From Cellvibrio mixtus subsp. mixtus J3-8 (GTDB lineage Bacteria > Pseudomonadota > Gammaproteobacteria > Pseudomonadales > Cellvibrionaceae), in assembly GCF_000766945.1 (NCBI RefSeq), contig NZ_KN266207.1, positions 468,062-532,061 of the forward strand: a DNA stretch of 64,000 nucleotides, given 5' to 3'. Below the pieces are notes generated by a model. The model had not been told where the DNA came from. It made no database searches and saw only the letters and a program-made list of their open reading frames with translations. Positions 33,414-42,994 of this stretch are shown one piece after another (the first letter of the stretch is position 1; every line of letters begins with the position of its first letter). The position numbers and the translations under genes are program-made.

Positions 33414-34547
33414 ATGGTGCGTTTTTTGGGGCAAGCAGTTGCCTCGGTGAAATTGTGGGTATTGCTAACCGCGATTTTTTGCAGTTTGTTATTGGTCACT
33501 ATTGCAATTTTACTGCAAGTCATTAGTTATTGGCTGGTGATGCCATTAGCGCTGGTTGTCATTTTAGTATTAGGCATTATTGGTGGTATCAGCAGGGATA
33601 TTGAGGGAATAAAACTTTATTTAGCCGCAGTCGATAAAGACACGGTAGTTGATTGGAACCGTTTGGTGTATGGGCCATTGCATTGTTTGCATAATACATT
33701 CACCGATGTATTCAAAGCGCGGCAACGGCGTAATGCTGAATATAGGGATGCTGTTAAAGAAATGGGGCATTCTTCATTTGAATTGGCAGCCAATGCGAAA
33801 GAGGTTTCCAAAAGTGCAGCTTATCAATCCAACGCAACACAATCCAGCGCGGCGGCGATCACGGAAATAAGTCACAGCATTGATGATATTAGTAGTCGTA
33901 TCGTAGCGGCACGCGATGCTGCGACAAGATCCTGCGATTTAAGCAAACAAGGTGGAAGTGCATTAAATGAAGCTGGCAAGGAAGTAAATACGGTGGCGAG
34001 TCTTGCGCGCGAAACTGAAGAGCGGGTGAGTCAATTGGAAAATTTAATGCGGAATGTTACTGCAATGTCGCAAGTCATTAGCGACATCGCGGGGCAAACC
34101 AACTTGCTTGCATTGAATGCTGCTATTGAAGCTGCGCGCGCCGGCGAACATGGGCGAGGTTTTGCAGTGGTAGCCGATGAAGTTCGTGCCCTTTCTGCAC
34201 GCAGCCAGGGCTCCGCCAGTGAAATTGCAACGAATATTGCACGTGTGCAGGAGAGCATGCAGCAAGTGTTGCTCAGTATGACAAAGGTAGTGGAAAAGAC
34301 GGAAAAATCCATGCAGGGTGTTGCTATTGCCGATGAATCATTAACAGCAATTTTAACTACAACGGATGATGTTTTTGGATTGATCGACGAAATTGCCGTG
34401 GCCGCAGGGCAGCAAAGTATTGCGGCAAGGGAAATTTCAAAACACATAGAAACAGTTGCAGACCTGGCGAACCAAAATAGCTTTCGCGCCGGGCAAGCGG
34501 CAGAAATTGCCGAACACCTGCACAGATTGACCTACAGCACGGAGTAA
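33414..34547 (+). CDS. Methyl-accepting chemotaxis transducer without a ligand domain
   Basis: 377 residues. Two adjacent membrane helices (about 12-60, WVLLTAIFCSLLLVTIAILL then WLVMPLALVVILVLGIIGGI) are separated by only a few residues, so there is no periplasmic sensor. The cytoplasmic signalling domain follows; its conserved tip is [20 protein letters not shown] then [17 protein letters not shown]. No CheR-docking pentapeptide at the C-terminus. The next gene, four bases later, encodes a membrane-anchored NIT-like sensor, which may supply the missing input. ATG at 33414 follows GGAGG. Confidence 0.9.
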   Translation: MVRFLGQAVASVKLWVLLTAIFCSLLLVTIAILLQVISYWLVMPLALVVILVLGIIGGISRDIEGIKLYLAAVDKDTVVDWNRLVYGPLHCLHNTFTDVFKARQRRNAEYRDAVKEMGHSSFELAANAKEVSKSAAYQSNATQSSAAAITEISHSIDDISSRIVAARDAATRSCDLSKQGGSALNEAGKEVNTVASLARETEERVSQLENLMRNVTAMSQVISDIAGQTNLLALNAAIEAARAGEHGRGFAVVADEVRALSARSQGSASEIATNIARVQESMQQVLLSMTKVVEKTEKSMQGVAIADESLTAILTTTDDVFGLIDEIAVAAGQQSIAAREISKHIETVADLANQNSFRAGQAAEIAEHLHRLTYSTE

Positions 34548-34551
34548 CACT

Positions 34552-35355
34552 ATGGAAACTCCAATGTCTTTAATGATAATTTTGCTCGCTTTTCCGGTAG
34601 GTTTTTTATTATTCCTGATGTTCTCGTTGCGCCATAAAAAACGTCAGGCCACAAGGTTGTTTGCGCGCGGAATTGAATACATTAAATTGCTGCGCAGCCT
34701 CCTGACATATGTACAGCAACATCGGGGATTAACTACCGGCTTTATCAACGGCAATTTTTCCGCCAAGCCGGATATTGAGGCCTTGGGAGCGCGTATCAAA
34801 CATGTTATTGCCGACGTAGAAACTACTGGCGAATGGATGGCAGAAAATGTTAAATGGTCGAGCCTTATCGATCATTGGGCCCGCCTGGGAATGGGGTATT
34901 TACAAGGTGATGCGGACAAAAATTTTAAGCAGCATAATATTCTCATCGCAAATTTATTGTATCTAATTGATGATGTTGCTGATGCTCATCATTTATCCAA
35001 ACTCACCGGGGATGCAATGGATACCGATTGGCGATATTTATTGTCCATCGCCGAATATATTGGACAAGCCCGGGCATTGGGGACCGGCGTTGCAGCAAAA
35101 GGTGAATGTTCCAGTGTGTTGCGTATTCAATTAAATCATCTGCGCAATAAAATCGCCTCCAGTGTGGATGCATCCTGGCCGGAAAAATCACGTGTTGAAA
35201 TTCATTATTTATTGCGTTGTATTGAGTCGCAATTAATTGTGGATAAGCCTAGCATTGATGCAAGCGAATATTTCAAATTGGCCACTCGTTGTATCGAACA
35301 TGTACTTGAACAATTTGATCGGCAAATTGATCGTTTACAGTACTACCGGAATTAA
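34552..35355 (+). CDS. Membrane-anchored nitrate/nitrite-sensing (NIT)-like domain protein
   Basis: 267 residues: one N-terminal membrane helix (LMIILLAFPVGFLLFLMF) followed by RHKKRQ, so by the positive-inside rule the remaining helical domain should be cytoplasmic. The stretch LLTYVQQHRGLTTGFINGN matches the NIT-domain signature (helix with a Q/H-R-G-L/M, then x-N-G), and the all-helical body fits that eight-helix domain. No effector domain is attached. It starts four bases after the transducer stop and is surely co-translated. Ligand not proven; a NIT-like sensor for nitrate or another small anion is inference. Confidence 0.75.
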   Translation: METPMSLMIILLAFPVGFLLFLMFSLRHKKRQATRLFARGIEYIKLLRSLLTYVQQHRGLTTGFINGNFSAKPDIEALGARIKHVIADVETTGEWMAENVKWSSLIDHWARLGMGYLQGDADKNFKQHNILIANLLYLIDDVADAHHLSKLTGDAMDTDWRYLLSIAEYIGQARALGTGVAAKGECSSVLRIQLNHLRNKIASSVDASWPEKSRVEIHYLLRCIESQLIVDKPSIDASEYFKLATRCIEHVLEQFDRQIDRLQYYRN

Positions 35356-35365
35356 TACTTAGCGC

Positions 35366-35394
35366 AAAAAATGCCGGCGTTTGCCGGCATTTTT
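35366..35394. terminator. Bidirectional terminator between the NIT gene and the Bat operon
   Basis: AAAAATGCCGGC / GCCGGCATTTTT around a GTTT loop; T tracts on both strands serve the convergent genes. Confidence 0.92.
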
Positions 35395-35404
35395 ATTCAT
35401 AACA

Positions 35405-37162
35405 TCAGTAAGGATAGAGCGGTTTTAGTAACTCATCTTCATTGCTTTGCTGTTGCTTGTCACGGCGAAGGTTGGCAAGGATTTGCAGGAGCTTATCAAG
35501 GTCAGGAATGGCATTTTGGTTGCCAAAAATGGCTTCGTCCAATTTTTGCAATTCATCGCTGAGTTCGATATTTTTTGCGCGCTCTGCCACTGCCTGTAAA
35601 CCATTTATTGCCGGTGCGTGCCAATAAACTCTGGCCCACTCAATTATCCCCTTGCGTAACCCTGTGAGGGATTTTTCGGCAAGCTGGCGCTTTACGTTCG
35701 CCCAGGCATTGGTTTCTGTTTCTTGTTGTGAATGGATCTTGTCATTGCGTGAGAGGCCGCTTGATTCTTTTGTGCGCGATTGCTGCAAGAATTTAAAAGC
35801 AAAAAATGCTGCAATTAATAGGGAAATAACGTTTGTGACATATAGCCATACAGGTATTTTTTCCACTACCTGGATTTGCGCGGGGTTATTTGCCGGATCA
35901 ATGTTTACGGTAGTGCCTGTTGGTTCTTCACTGATATTTTCGTCAATGTTTGCAGCGGCTGCCGAGTGAGGTGTTTGCGTGCTGGCTGCACCGCCACCAA
36001 CTTTCAACGTAACTGCATTTAAATAGGCTGTTTCCATCATCTGGCTATGCGTGTTCCACCAACGTACCTCTGTTTGGGGCAGGGTAAATGTCCCTTCTTT
36101 TGTTGGAACTATTGCAATCGTTTCGGTGCGCGTGCCTACAACACCATTTGGCGATTTCTGGTCATCCGTTTGCGGTTGGTCTTTATAGAAAGTAATGCCA
36201 TCGACATTGCTCACTTCCAGCGGGCTGATTTGCCCGGCAGTTAGGCCATCCGCTTTTAGCGTAATAGTGCGAGTAATAGGTTCACCGACTTTCAGCGAAT
36301 TAATATCGGTGCTCCAGTGTTCACTTAATTCCAGGCTTTTAGCGGGCATCCAGCTACTACCGGCGGCGGTTGCAGGGGCAGGGAGTACATTGATGCGTTG
36401 CTCATCCGTGCGCAAACGCAAAAGATTATTTTGATTATTGCCATAAAACCTATCCCAAATGTCTCGTGAGCCGCTGCTTACTGACACTTGATAGAGCATG
36501 CTGGGAATAACCAGCTCACCACTCTGTTGCGGAAAAATTGCATAGCGGGTTTCCACTACAGCGCCGGGGCGATTATTGATTTTGGTCTGGTACTGTTTTT
36601 CATCAAGTTGCACTACCAATGCATCTTTTACTTGCAGCGGTTGTAAATCAATACCGGATAAACCCACAGTCGTGTACAACCGCAAAGTAACAATAATTTG
36701 CTGTTGAACGTAGGCTGCATCAGTGCTGGTTTCTATTTCTACACTGACATTATTGTCGCTATCTTTTGGTTTGCGGCTTTTGCCTTCGACGGTGATTTCA
36801 ATGGCATCACTTACTGCCCCATCAATATTGAATGATGGAATTAATAATTTTCCGATACGTTTTGGCGCTAATGCAATTTTCCATTCGGTAGAGGCTTCCA
36901 TGCTGCCGTTGATGATGCTCATCTGCGTCCCGCTTTGGGTGTTCAGAATGTCAAAATCTTTTTGCAGCAATTCGTAGTCGGGTGTGGTGTTGATTTGCTC
37001 GTCATACCGCAATACCAGCGTAAAGGTTTCCTCAAGCCCCAGCGTATCTCGATCAACGCTGGCAGTCAGGTTGCCGGCGAACGCATTAAGGCCTGTCACC
37101 ACCAGCAGGAAACCAATGCAGCGGCTTAACCACAATTTAAGTGTTGAATCTGTCAGCTTCAT
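35405..37162 (-). CDS. batD: BatD-family protein
   Basis: About 585 residues: signal peptide (WLSRCIGFLLVVTGLNAFAG), a beta-rich periplasmic region (TASVDRDTLGLEETFTLVL, a BatD opening), and a membrane helix near residue 440 (VWLYVTNVISLLIAAFFAFKF) with a cytoplasmic helical tail. BatD belongs to the Bat (Bacteroides aerotolerance) complex and is the last gene of the operon. ATG at 37162 or GTG at 37171. Role in stress or envelope protein handling is known only for related systems. Confidence 0.85.
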   Translation of the reverse strand: MKLTDSTLKLWLSRCIGFLLVVTGLNAFAGNLTASVDRDTLGLEETFTLVLRYDEQINTTPDYELLQKDFDILNTQSGTQMSIINGSMEASTEWKIALAPKRIGKLLIPSFNIDGAVSDAIEITVEGKSRKPKDSDNNVSVEIETSTDAAYVQQQIIVTLRLYTTVGLSGIDLQPLQVKDALVVQLDEKQYQTKINNRPGAVVETRYAIFPQQSGELVIPSMLYQVSVSSGSRDIWDRFYGNNQNNLLRLRTDEQRINVLPAPATAAGSSWMPAKSLELSEHWSTDINSLKVGEPITRTITLKADGLTAGQISPLEVSNVDGITFYKDQPQTDDQKSPNGVVGTRTETIAIVPTKEGTFTLPQTEVRWWNTHSQMMETAYLNAVTLKVGGGAASTQTPHSAAAANIDENISEEPTGTTVNIDPANNPAQIQVVEKIPVWLYVTNVISLLIAAFFAFKFLQQSRTKESSGLSRNDKIHSQQETETNAWANVKRQLAEKSLTGLRKGIIEWARVYWHAPAINGLQAVAERAKNIELSDELQKLDEAIFGNQNAIPDLDKLLQILANLRRDKQQQSNEDELLKPLYPY

Positions 37163-37192
37163 AATTTTCACCGAATACTTTCCATCGAGTAA

Positions 37193-39181
37193 TTACCACC
37201 GATTCTCTGCACCATTTTCAGGTGCGGACCATTCGCCATTCAGGATTTCCTGATTACGTTTGTAATGCTCGTAATTGAATTTGTTGCGCAATAAACCACC
37301 TGGATCATCTGGCACTCGCCTTAACCATTGTTCCATTGCCTGGCGTTCTTCATCGGTTAAATTATCGTCTTTTGGTGTTACTTCCTGCACTTGCTGGTGC
37401 TCGGCCTGCTCCTGTTGTTGGTCATCTTCGGCCTGTTTGGCTGCTTGCGCTGCTTTTTCCTGCTCGCTTTTCTCTTCCGGGTCCTTTTGTTGTTCAGCTT
37501 GTTGCTGCTCATCAGATTGTTGACTCTGATCTTGCTGCTCGTTTTGCTGATCCTTCTGCGCCTGGTTTTTCATATCCTGCTTTTGTTGTTCCTGATCTTG
37601 CTGCGCCTGGTTTTGTTGATCCTGGTTATTTTGATCGTCCCGGTTTTGATCGTTCGCATCCTGATTCTGTTGATTGTCCTGATCTTGTTGCGATTGATCT
37701 TGCTTGTCTTTATTTTGTTGGTCTTTGTTTTGCTGATCCTGTTTATTTTGATCAGCGTTTTGATCCTGGTTTTGCTGGTCCTGGTTTTGTTCTTTTTGTT
37801 GCTTGATTAAATCATCAACCAATTGGCGATTCTTTTTGGCGTCGGCCATATCCGGTTGTTTTTTCAGGGCCTCATCGTAAGCCTTGAGTGCCTCGGGCAA
37901 TTTTTTGGCCTTGGCCAAGGCATTGCCGCGATTGTAATGGGCATCTGCAGTATCGAATCGCGCAAAGTTTTGAGCGGCGCCTTCATAATCACCGGCGCGA
38001 TATTGGGCACTCGCTTTCCATTCCGGATCGTCAAAATTCTGTGCGGCTTCGGTAGCGTTTTGTTGTTGCAGTTGCTCATAAGCTTGCTGGTTTTTATTTT
38101 TCCATAAATCATCCCAACCTAACGCATAACTTTTGGATGGTGTTAAACCGAGCAGCGGTAACAATAATAAACTCAATAGCACACCGCGACGGAAGCAATA
38201 AAGCACTATAGGTAATAACAGCAACACCAACCAGTGGCCGCGGTCATACCAGCTGTCAAACTCGCGGTCTACTTTTTGGGTTTCCTGCTTTTCCGGCGCA
38301 GGCAAGTCCATCAGGTAATCAATATCGCCAGCGTTGTTCGTTAATGTGCGATAACGGCCGCGAGTTTGTTTGGCAAATGCTTGCAGTTCACTGACATTAA
38401 GTTGGGTAGTAACAATATTGCGATTGCCGTCGCGTACAAAGCCGCCTTTGGTACTGGGAATCGGTGTAGGCTCTGTGCTTCCAATACCCATTACCGACAA
38501 GCGATATTGGCTGTTTTTATTCATTGTATCGATAATGCTGGATTGTGCTGCCGCAATGACGCCATCGGTAATCAGTAATAAATCGCCTTGTGTTATTCCA
38601 GCATCTTTTAATAATTTTAATCCGCGATCTACAGCAGCTTCTGTATTGCTTCCTTCTGCGGGCATCACGTTGGGGTGCAACGCAGGGATAATATTAATGA
38701 TAGTTTCCACATCATCTGTTAGTGGTGTTACTACATGCACATCACCGGCATATACTAGCAATGCAGTTTGGCCATCTTTTCGTTCGCGCAACAAATCAAT
38801 CATTTTTAAACGTGCGCGCACGAGACGTGAAGGTTTTAGATCTTCGCTCATCATGGATGGTGAAAGGTCCAGCATTATCACTAATGCCTGTTGATTTTTT
38901 TCAACAGAGACGGGCAACTTTTCCCAGGTGGGGCCAGCCAATGCAACGCAACCGATAATCCAGCTGAACAATAACGCAATTAATTGCCAGGGTTTGATGC
39001 GCGTAGTTTGGCCGTCCAAAAGATATTTTAATAATTCGGGGGCGACCATTTGCTGCCATTGGCGGGCGGTGTGTTTTTGATACCACAGCAATAATGTGAG
39101 AGCGATTACGGGAATTAACGCAAATAGCCACTCGGGGCGCAGAAAATGAAACTGGTTATTGATGAAGTTGAGGCTGTTCAT
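37193..39181 (-). CDS. batB: BatB/BatC fusion: VWA and TPR protein with Gln/Asp/Asn-rich tail
   Basis: 662 residues. N-terminal membrane helices, a von Willebrand A domain with MIDAS DLSPSM and TDG, a helix at about 315-345, then TPR repeats (AQYRAGDYEGAAQNF, AHYNRGNALAKAKKLPEALKAY) as in BatC, so BatB and BatC are fused. Residues about 458-604 are low-complexity (blocks such as QNQDQQNQDQNADQ), followed by a conserved end (DDNLTDEERQAMEQWLRRVPDDPGGLL, seen in two parts) found in BatC-like proteins. ATG overlaps the batA stop (TAATG). The low-complexity part is encoded by CAG/CAA/GAT/AAC triplets likely to vary by slippage. Confidence 0.88.
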   Translation of the reverse strand: MNSLNFINNQFHFLRPEWLFALIPVIALTLLLWYQKHTARQWQQMVAPELLKYLLDGQTTRIKPWQLIALLFSWIIGCVALAGPTWEKLPVSVEKNQQALVIMLDLSPSMMSEDLKPSRLVRARLKMIDLLRERKDGQTALLVYAGDVHVVTPLTDDVETIINIIPALHPNVMPAEGSNTEAAVDRGLKLLKDAGITQGDLLLITDGVIAAAQSSIIDTMNKNSQYRLSVMGIGSTEPTPIPSTKGGFVRDGNRNIVTTQLNVSELQAFAKQTRGRYRTLTNNAGDIDYLMDLPAPEKQETQKVDREFDSWYDRGHWLVLLLLPIVLYCFRRGVLLSLLLLPLLGLTPSKSYALGWDDLWKNKNQQAYEQLQQQNATEAAQNFDDPEWKASAQYRAGDYEGAAQNFARFDTADAHYNRGNALAKAKKLPEALKAYDEALKKQPDMADAKKNRQLVDDLIKQQKEQNQDQQNQDQNADQNKQDQQNKDQQNKDKQDQSQQDQDNQQNQDANDQNRDDQNNQDQQNQAQQDQEQQKQDMKNQAQKDQQNEQQDQSQQSDEQQQAEQQKDPEEKSEQEKAAQAAKQAEDDQQQEQAEHQQVQEVTPKDDNLTDEERQAMEQWLRRVPDDPGGLLRNKFNYEHYKRNQEILNGEWSAPENGAENRW

Positions 39182-40200
39182 TACTTCACCTCCGCATTAT
39201 TTGTTAGCTGTCCGGTTATACGACCTTGCCACCAATGCAAGGCTGCAATTGCCACACTCAACAAAAATGCCAATCCCAGTGGCCAATAAAATAAGGTTTG
39301 TACCGGACGAAATTTTTCCGCTTCAATTTCGATAGGTTCAAGTTTGTCCAGCTCGCGGTGGATTTGGTCCAGCTCTTCCAGGTTGCGCGCGCGGAAATAT
39401 TTACCACCGGTTTTTTCGGCGATAGCAATCATCGTAGGCTCATCCAGGTCGCGCGACGGGTTGACTGTGCGCGAACCAAACAAGCCGGGCACTTCCATGG
39501 ATTCAGCACCAAAGGCGATCGTATAAATTTTAATATTGGCTTTTTGTGCAAGCTCGGTGGCTTTATCCGGTGTGAGTGCACCAGCAGTATTAGCACCATC
39601 GGTAAGTACAATTAAAACGCGGCTGGCATTGGGGCGGTCGCGCAATCGTTTTACCGCAAGTGCAATCGCATCACCAATCGCTGTTTCACGCCCGGCAAAA
39701 CCAATTTGCGCCTCCTGCAATAATTCATTAACCGTTTGGCGATCATAAGTGAGCGGTGCCTGCAAATAAGCCTGGGCGCCAAATAAAATTAAACCCAAAC
39801 GGTCAGCATTGCGGCGAACCACAAAATCGCCAATAACTTTTTTTACTGCCATCAAGCGATTAATGCGATGGCCATTCAAGGCCATATCCATTTGTTCCAT
39901 ACTGCCGGAAATATCCACTGCCATTAATAAATCGCGGCCACTGGACGGCATGCTCATGGGCTCGCCAACCCATTGTGGATTAGTTGCGGCCAATAAACAG
40001 CTTAACCAAATGGCCCACAATGCAAATAATTTTGCCGGGCGTCTACCAATGCTTAAACGGTTGTGTTGTTCCAGTTGGCTGGCGTGTTGATAGAAAGGCA
40101 CACGTAATGCGGCTTCAACGCGTTTTTTAGGGGCGATAAATTTCATCACCAACGGTAAGGGGGCCAGCAATAATAAATAAGGCCATTGCATTTCAAACAT
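39181..40200 (-). CDS. batA: BatA-family VWA protein
   Basis: 339 residues: N-terminal helix (FEMQWPYLLLLAPLPLVM), a second helix (LFALWAIWLSCLLAATNP), a VWA domain with intact MIDAS (AVDISGSM, later VLTDGANTAG) and a C-terminal helix (TLFYWPLGLAFLLSVAIAAL). The VWA domain faces the periplasm by topology. ATG at 40200 chosen over 40215, which lies in the preceding gene. Overlaps DUF4381 gene by eight bases and batB by one, so the operon is tightly coupled. Confidence 0.9.
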   Translation of the reverse strand: MFEMQWPYLLLLAPLPLVMKFIAPKKRVEAALRVPFYQHASQLEQHNRLSIGRRPAKLFALWAIWLSCLLAATNPQWVGEPMSMPSSGRDLLMAVDISGSMEQMDMALNGHRINRLMAVKKVIGDFVVRRNADRLGLILFGAQAYLQAPLTYDRQTVNELLQEAQIGFAGRETAIGDAIALAVKRLRDRPNASRVLIVLTDGANTAGALTPDKATELAQKANIKIYTIAFGAESMEVPGLFGSRTVNPSRDLDEPTMIAIAEKTGGKYFRARNLEELDQIHRELDKLEPIEIEAEKFRPVQTLFYWPLGLAFLLSVAIAALHWWQGRITGQLTNNAEVK

Positions 40201-40762
40201 GATTGGCCTCCACAACGGTTTTTATGGGTTTACGCGTTGGTAATTTCTGGCGGTGATTACGATGTTGCGCAAACCAGTAACTGCACACAGCGTAAAGCGC
40301 ATTGGCATCAATCGTCGGGTTTTTTTGATAGCTTGCGGTTAACAATTGCTGTCCGCATTCGCTATTAAATCGCAATGCAGTACTTGTTTGTTTATGTGGA
40401 CAAACCCCATCCAGCCAATCCAGCCATGCCTGACCTTTAATACTGGCATTGAAAGTTTTTGGATGGGCCGTTAATGCGGTACGACGCAAAAGTACACTAA
40501 CATCATGCAAAAATGCTGTGGCATTTTGTGTATTTTGATAATTGGAATAAGCACTATCCAGTTCCTGTTGCGCCAATTTGCGGTAATGATTTTTCTTTGT
40601 GCGATAACGCCATAAAAAAAATACGCTGAGCGCGATAGCTAATAGTGCCAGTAATGCCCACCAGCCCGGTGCCAGTGGCCACCAGCTGACAGTATTTGGT
40701 AAATGAATATCAGCGAGCTGATCTAATGGTGATTGCGTGGGTTGCATAAATGATTCTTGCAT
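40193..40762 (-). CDS. DUF4381-family membrane protein
   Basis: 189 residues with one membrane helix (WWALLALLAIALSVFFLW, about 30-48) and a cytoplasmic helical domain containing LLRRTALTAHP and GQAWLDWLDG. The LADIHLPNTVSWWPLAPGWW opening is typical of DUF4381, which occurs between DUF58 and BatA genes in MoxR operons. Start at 40762 or at the in-frame ATG 40747. Confidence 0.87.
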   Translation of the reverse strand: MQESFMQPTQSPLDQLADIHLPNTVSWWPLAPGWWALLALLAIALSVFFLWRYRTKKNHYRKLAQQELDSAYSNYQNTQNATAFLHDVSVLLRRTALTAHPKTFNASIKGQAWLDWLDGVCPHKQTSTALRFNSECGQQLLTASYQKNPTIDANALYAVCSYWFAQHRNHRQKLPTRKPIKTVVEANHV

Positions 40763-40774
40763 CCGGAATTCGAG

Positions 40775-41728
40775 TTATTTTTTTCGACCAAAGGCTTTGC
40801 GTAACCCATCCTGAATATCATCGTCAGTTGCGTAGCTGAGCAATGGAATGCGCAAGCGTTTGCATACCTGCGTCAGTTCATTCAGATGTTGGTCGAATTG
40901 CAGTTTGTAGGCTTGTTGAAAAGTTTTTTCGTTGGCTGCTAATTGCAAACGTTCGCGACCGTTGCTGATGGTCAGTGGTGCATTGCTGATTAATTGGCGC
41001 TCGAGTGGATCATAAATATGGATGAGCGTGACATCGGTGTGGCGTGCGAGCTCAAACAGTTGTTGTTCGCAAGCGGCGCTCATATCGTGGAAATCGCTGA
41101 TAATAAATAATGCGCACCCGGGTTTGGCAATGCGGCGTGCATCAGCCAGGATTTTATGCAATTCATTACTGCGTTGATTTGTTGCGGGGTCCGGTGCTAT
41201 CGGTGATTTCAAACGGTGGTTATAGTCCTGCAGCTGATGCATTAATTCCAATACGGCATGTTTGCTGCGGCGAGGACGCACATCGCGTTGATCGTAATCG
41301 CCAAAGACCAGCGCGCCCAAACGGTCACCATTCGCCAGTGCGGCCCAACTTAATAACGTGGCGATGTGCGCTGCCAACACGGATTTAAAACAGCGATGGC
41401 TGCCAAAGAATAATGATGAGCGCTGGTCCACCAGCATAAATACCGGACGCTCGCGCTCTTCCCGAAAAATTTTGGTATGGGCAACTTGTGTGCGTGCAGT
41501 CACTCGCCAATCGATAGAGCGAATATCGTCACCCGGTTGATAAAGCCGCACTTCTTCAAAATCCATTCCGCGTCCACGAAAACGTGTGCGGTCACCACCG
41601 GATAACAAACTGCGCGCGGGTTGATGGGCAAAGAGTTTTAAATCCTGCGCGGCAAATCGACAGCGCAAGAGCGCGCTCAAATCGGTGTAGGCACCGCGTG
41701 GATTTAAATCTTGTTGCAATTCACTCAT
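40775..41728 (-). CDS. DUF58-domain protein
   Basis: 317 residues. DUF58 hallmark is complete: RGRGMDFEEVRLYQPGDDIR and SIDWRVTART, followed by a VWA-like fold (FMLVDQRSSLFFGS, LFIISDFHD). Acts with the MoxR ATPase upstream in the operon, possibly as its client or adaptor; cytoplasmic. ATG at 41728 chosen; in-frame codons up to 41755 lack a ribosome site at good distance. Confidence 0.9.
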   Translation of the reverse strand: MSELQQDLNPRGAYTDLSALLRCRFAAQDLKLFAHQPARSLLSGGDRTRFRGRGMDFEEVRLYQPGDDIRSIDWRVTARTQVAHTKIFREERERPVFMLVDQRSSLFFGSHRCFKSVLAAHIATLLSWAALANGDRLGALVFGDYDQRDVRPRRSKHAVLELMHQLQDYNHRLKSPIAPDPATNQRSNELHKILADARRIAKPGCALFIISDFHDMSAACEQQLFELARHTDVTLIHIYDPLERQLISNAPLTISNGRERLQLAANEKTFQQAYKLQFDQHLNELTQVCKRLRIPLLSYATDDDIQDGLRKAFGRKK

Positions 41729-41782
41729 GGCTATTGGCCCGCCCTTCATTTGCAATTGAATCGGATATCCGCATCAATGAAA

Positions 41783-42742
41783 TCAGCTCAAGGGAACTGC
41801 TGCTAGCAATTTATCAATTGCATGATTCGGTGTGGTGCCGGTTGCTTCTGCTTCAAAACTTAAAATCAGGCGATGGCGTAATACATCGTGCGCAACTGCT
41901 TGCACATCGTCGGGGCTCACAAAATCGCGGCCGTTTAACCATGCATGCGCGCGCGCGCAACGGTCCAGCGCAATAGTTGCCCGTGGGCTTGCGCCGTATT
42001 CGATAAGTTGGTCGAGGTCTTCAGAATATTGGCCGGGGCGGCGGGTCGCATTAATTAAATGGACGATGTAATCCTCTACGGATTCCGCCATGTGAATAGC
42101 AAGAATTTCTTTGCGGGCTGCATCGATAGTAGCCTGACTAATGATTTCAGGTTTACTGACTGCAATCGCCGCCGCTTCATTGCGGGCGAGTTGCAGGATA
42201 CGGCGTTCGGCATCAAGGCTGGGATAATCCACAATCACATGGAGCAAAAAACGGTCAAGTTGCGCTTCAGGTAATGGATAGGTGCCTTCTTGTTCAATCG
42301 GATTCTGGGTCGCCATCACCATAAACAGACCGGGCAGGGGATAAGTTTTGCTGCCCACACTCACCTGGCGTTCGGCCATGGCTTCCAGCAGTGCGGATTG
42401 TACTTTCGCAGGCGCGCGGTTGATTTCGTCGGCCAAGACCAGATTGTGGAAAATAGGACCGGGCTGGAATTCAAAGCGGTTTTGCTCGGGGCGATAGATA
42501 TCAGTGCCAGTTACATCGGAAGGTAGCAAGTCAGGCGTGAACTGGATGCGGTGGAAATTCCCTTCAATGGCTTGCGACAGGGTTTTAATCGCTTTGGTTT
42601 TGGCCAGGCCGGGAGCACCCTCAACCAGCAAGTGGCCATCGGCGAGCAGGGCGATCAACAGGCGTTGGATCAAATGCTCCTGGCCGATAATTTGATCGTT
42701 AAGCCAGGTGTTAAGCGATTGAATTTGTTGGTAAGCCTGCAT
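41783..42742 (-). CDS. MoxR-family AAA+ ATPase
   Basis: 319 residues, normal for MoxR. Walker A EGAPGLAKTKAI, Walker B NLVLADEINRAP, sensor 1 ATQNPIEQEGTYPLPEAQLD, arginine region RRPGQYSEDLDQL. First gene of the MoxR-DUF58-DUF4381-BatA-BatB/C-BatD operon, a chaperone-like system for activating or inserting proteins at the cell envelope. The ATG at 42742 has AAAGGGGAA upstream; an open frame 30 codons longer has no homology. Confidence 0.93.
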   Translation of the reverse strand: MQAYQQIQSLNTWLNDQIIGQEHLIQRLLIALLADGHLLVEGAPGLAKTKAIKTLSQAIEGNFHRIQFTPDLLPSDVTGTDIYRPEQNRFEFQPGPIFHNLVLADEINRAPAKVQSALLEAMAERQVSVGSKTYPLPGLFMVMATQNPIEQEGTYPLPEAQLDRFLLHVIVDYPSLDAERRILQLARNEAAAIAVSKPEIISQATIDAARKEILAIHMAESVEDYIVHLINATRRPGQYSEDLDQLIEYGASPRATIALDRCARAHAWLNGRDFVSPDDVQAVAHDVLRHRLILSFEAEATGTTPNHAIDKLLAAVPLS

Positions 42743-42994
42743 ATTCGCGCAATTCCCCTTTAGCTGATAAACCGGCAATGAATTGAATGGATTCACCGGT
42801 GTCATTGAATTATTGGTGGTACCCACCTTCACTCGTTGCTGCCTTGCTATTGCAACGGTAGCGAAAGTGCGCTGGATAGACTGCCCAATCTGGTGTCAGT
42901 TCCTTGTAGTTTCAACTGTTTAGCGGAAATTTTCGACTAATCTTTATATCAGTTCCGATAAAAAAGAGTTTCTCTTCCCTAAGGAGACACGGCG

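Noticed and set aside
34031-34447. 138-codon minus-strand ORF inside the chemotaxis transducer
   Set aside because: Antisense of the conserved signalling domain; a similar antisense frame occurs at 49324-49587 in the second transducer, as expected from shared codons.
37391-37810. 139-codon plus-strand ORF of almost pure Leu/Ile/Val, looking like a multi-span membrane protein
   Set aside because: It is the antisense of the Gln/Asp/Asn-rich tract of the BatB/C gene; reversed Gln, Asp and Asn codons read as Leu, Ile and Val. No ribosome site and no conserved motifs.
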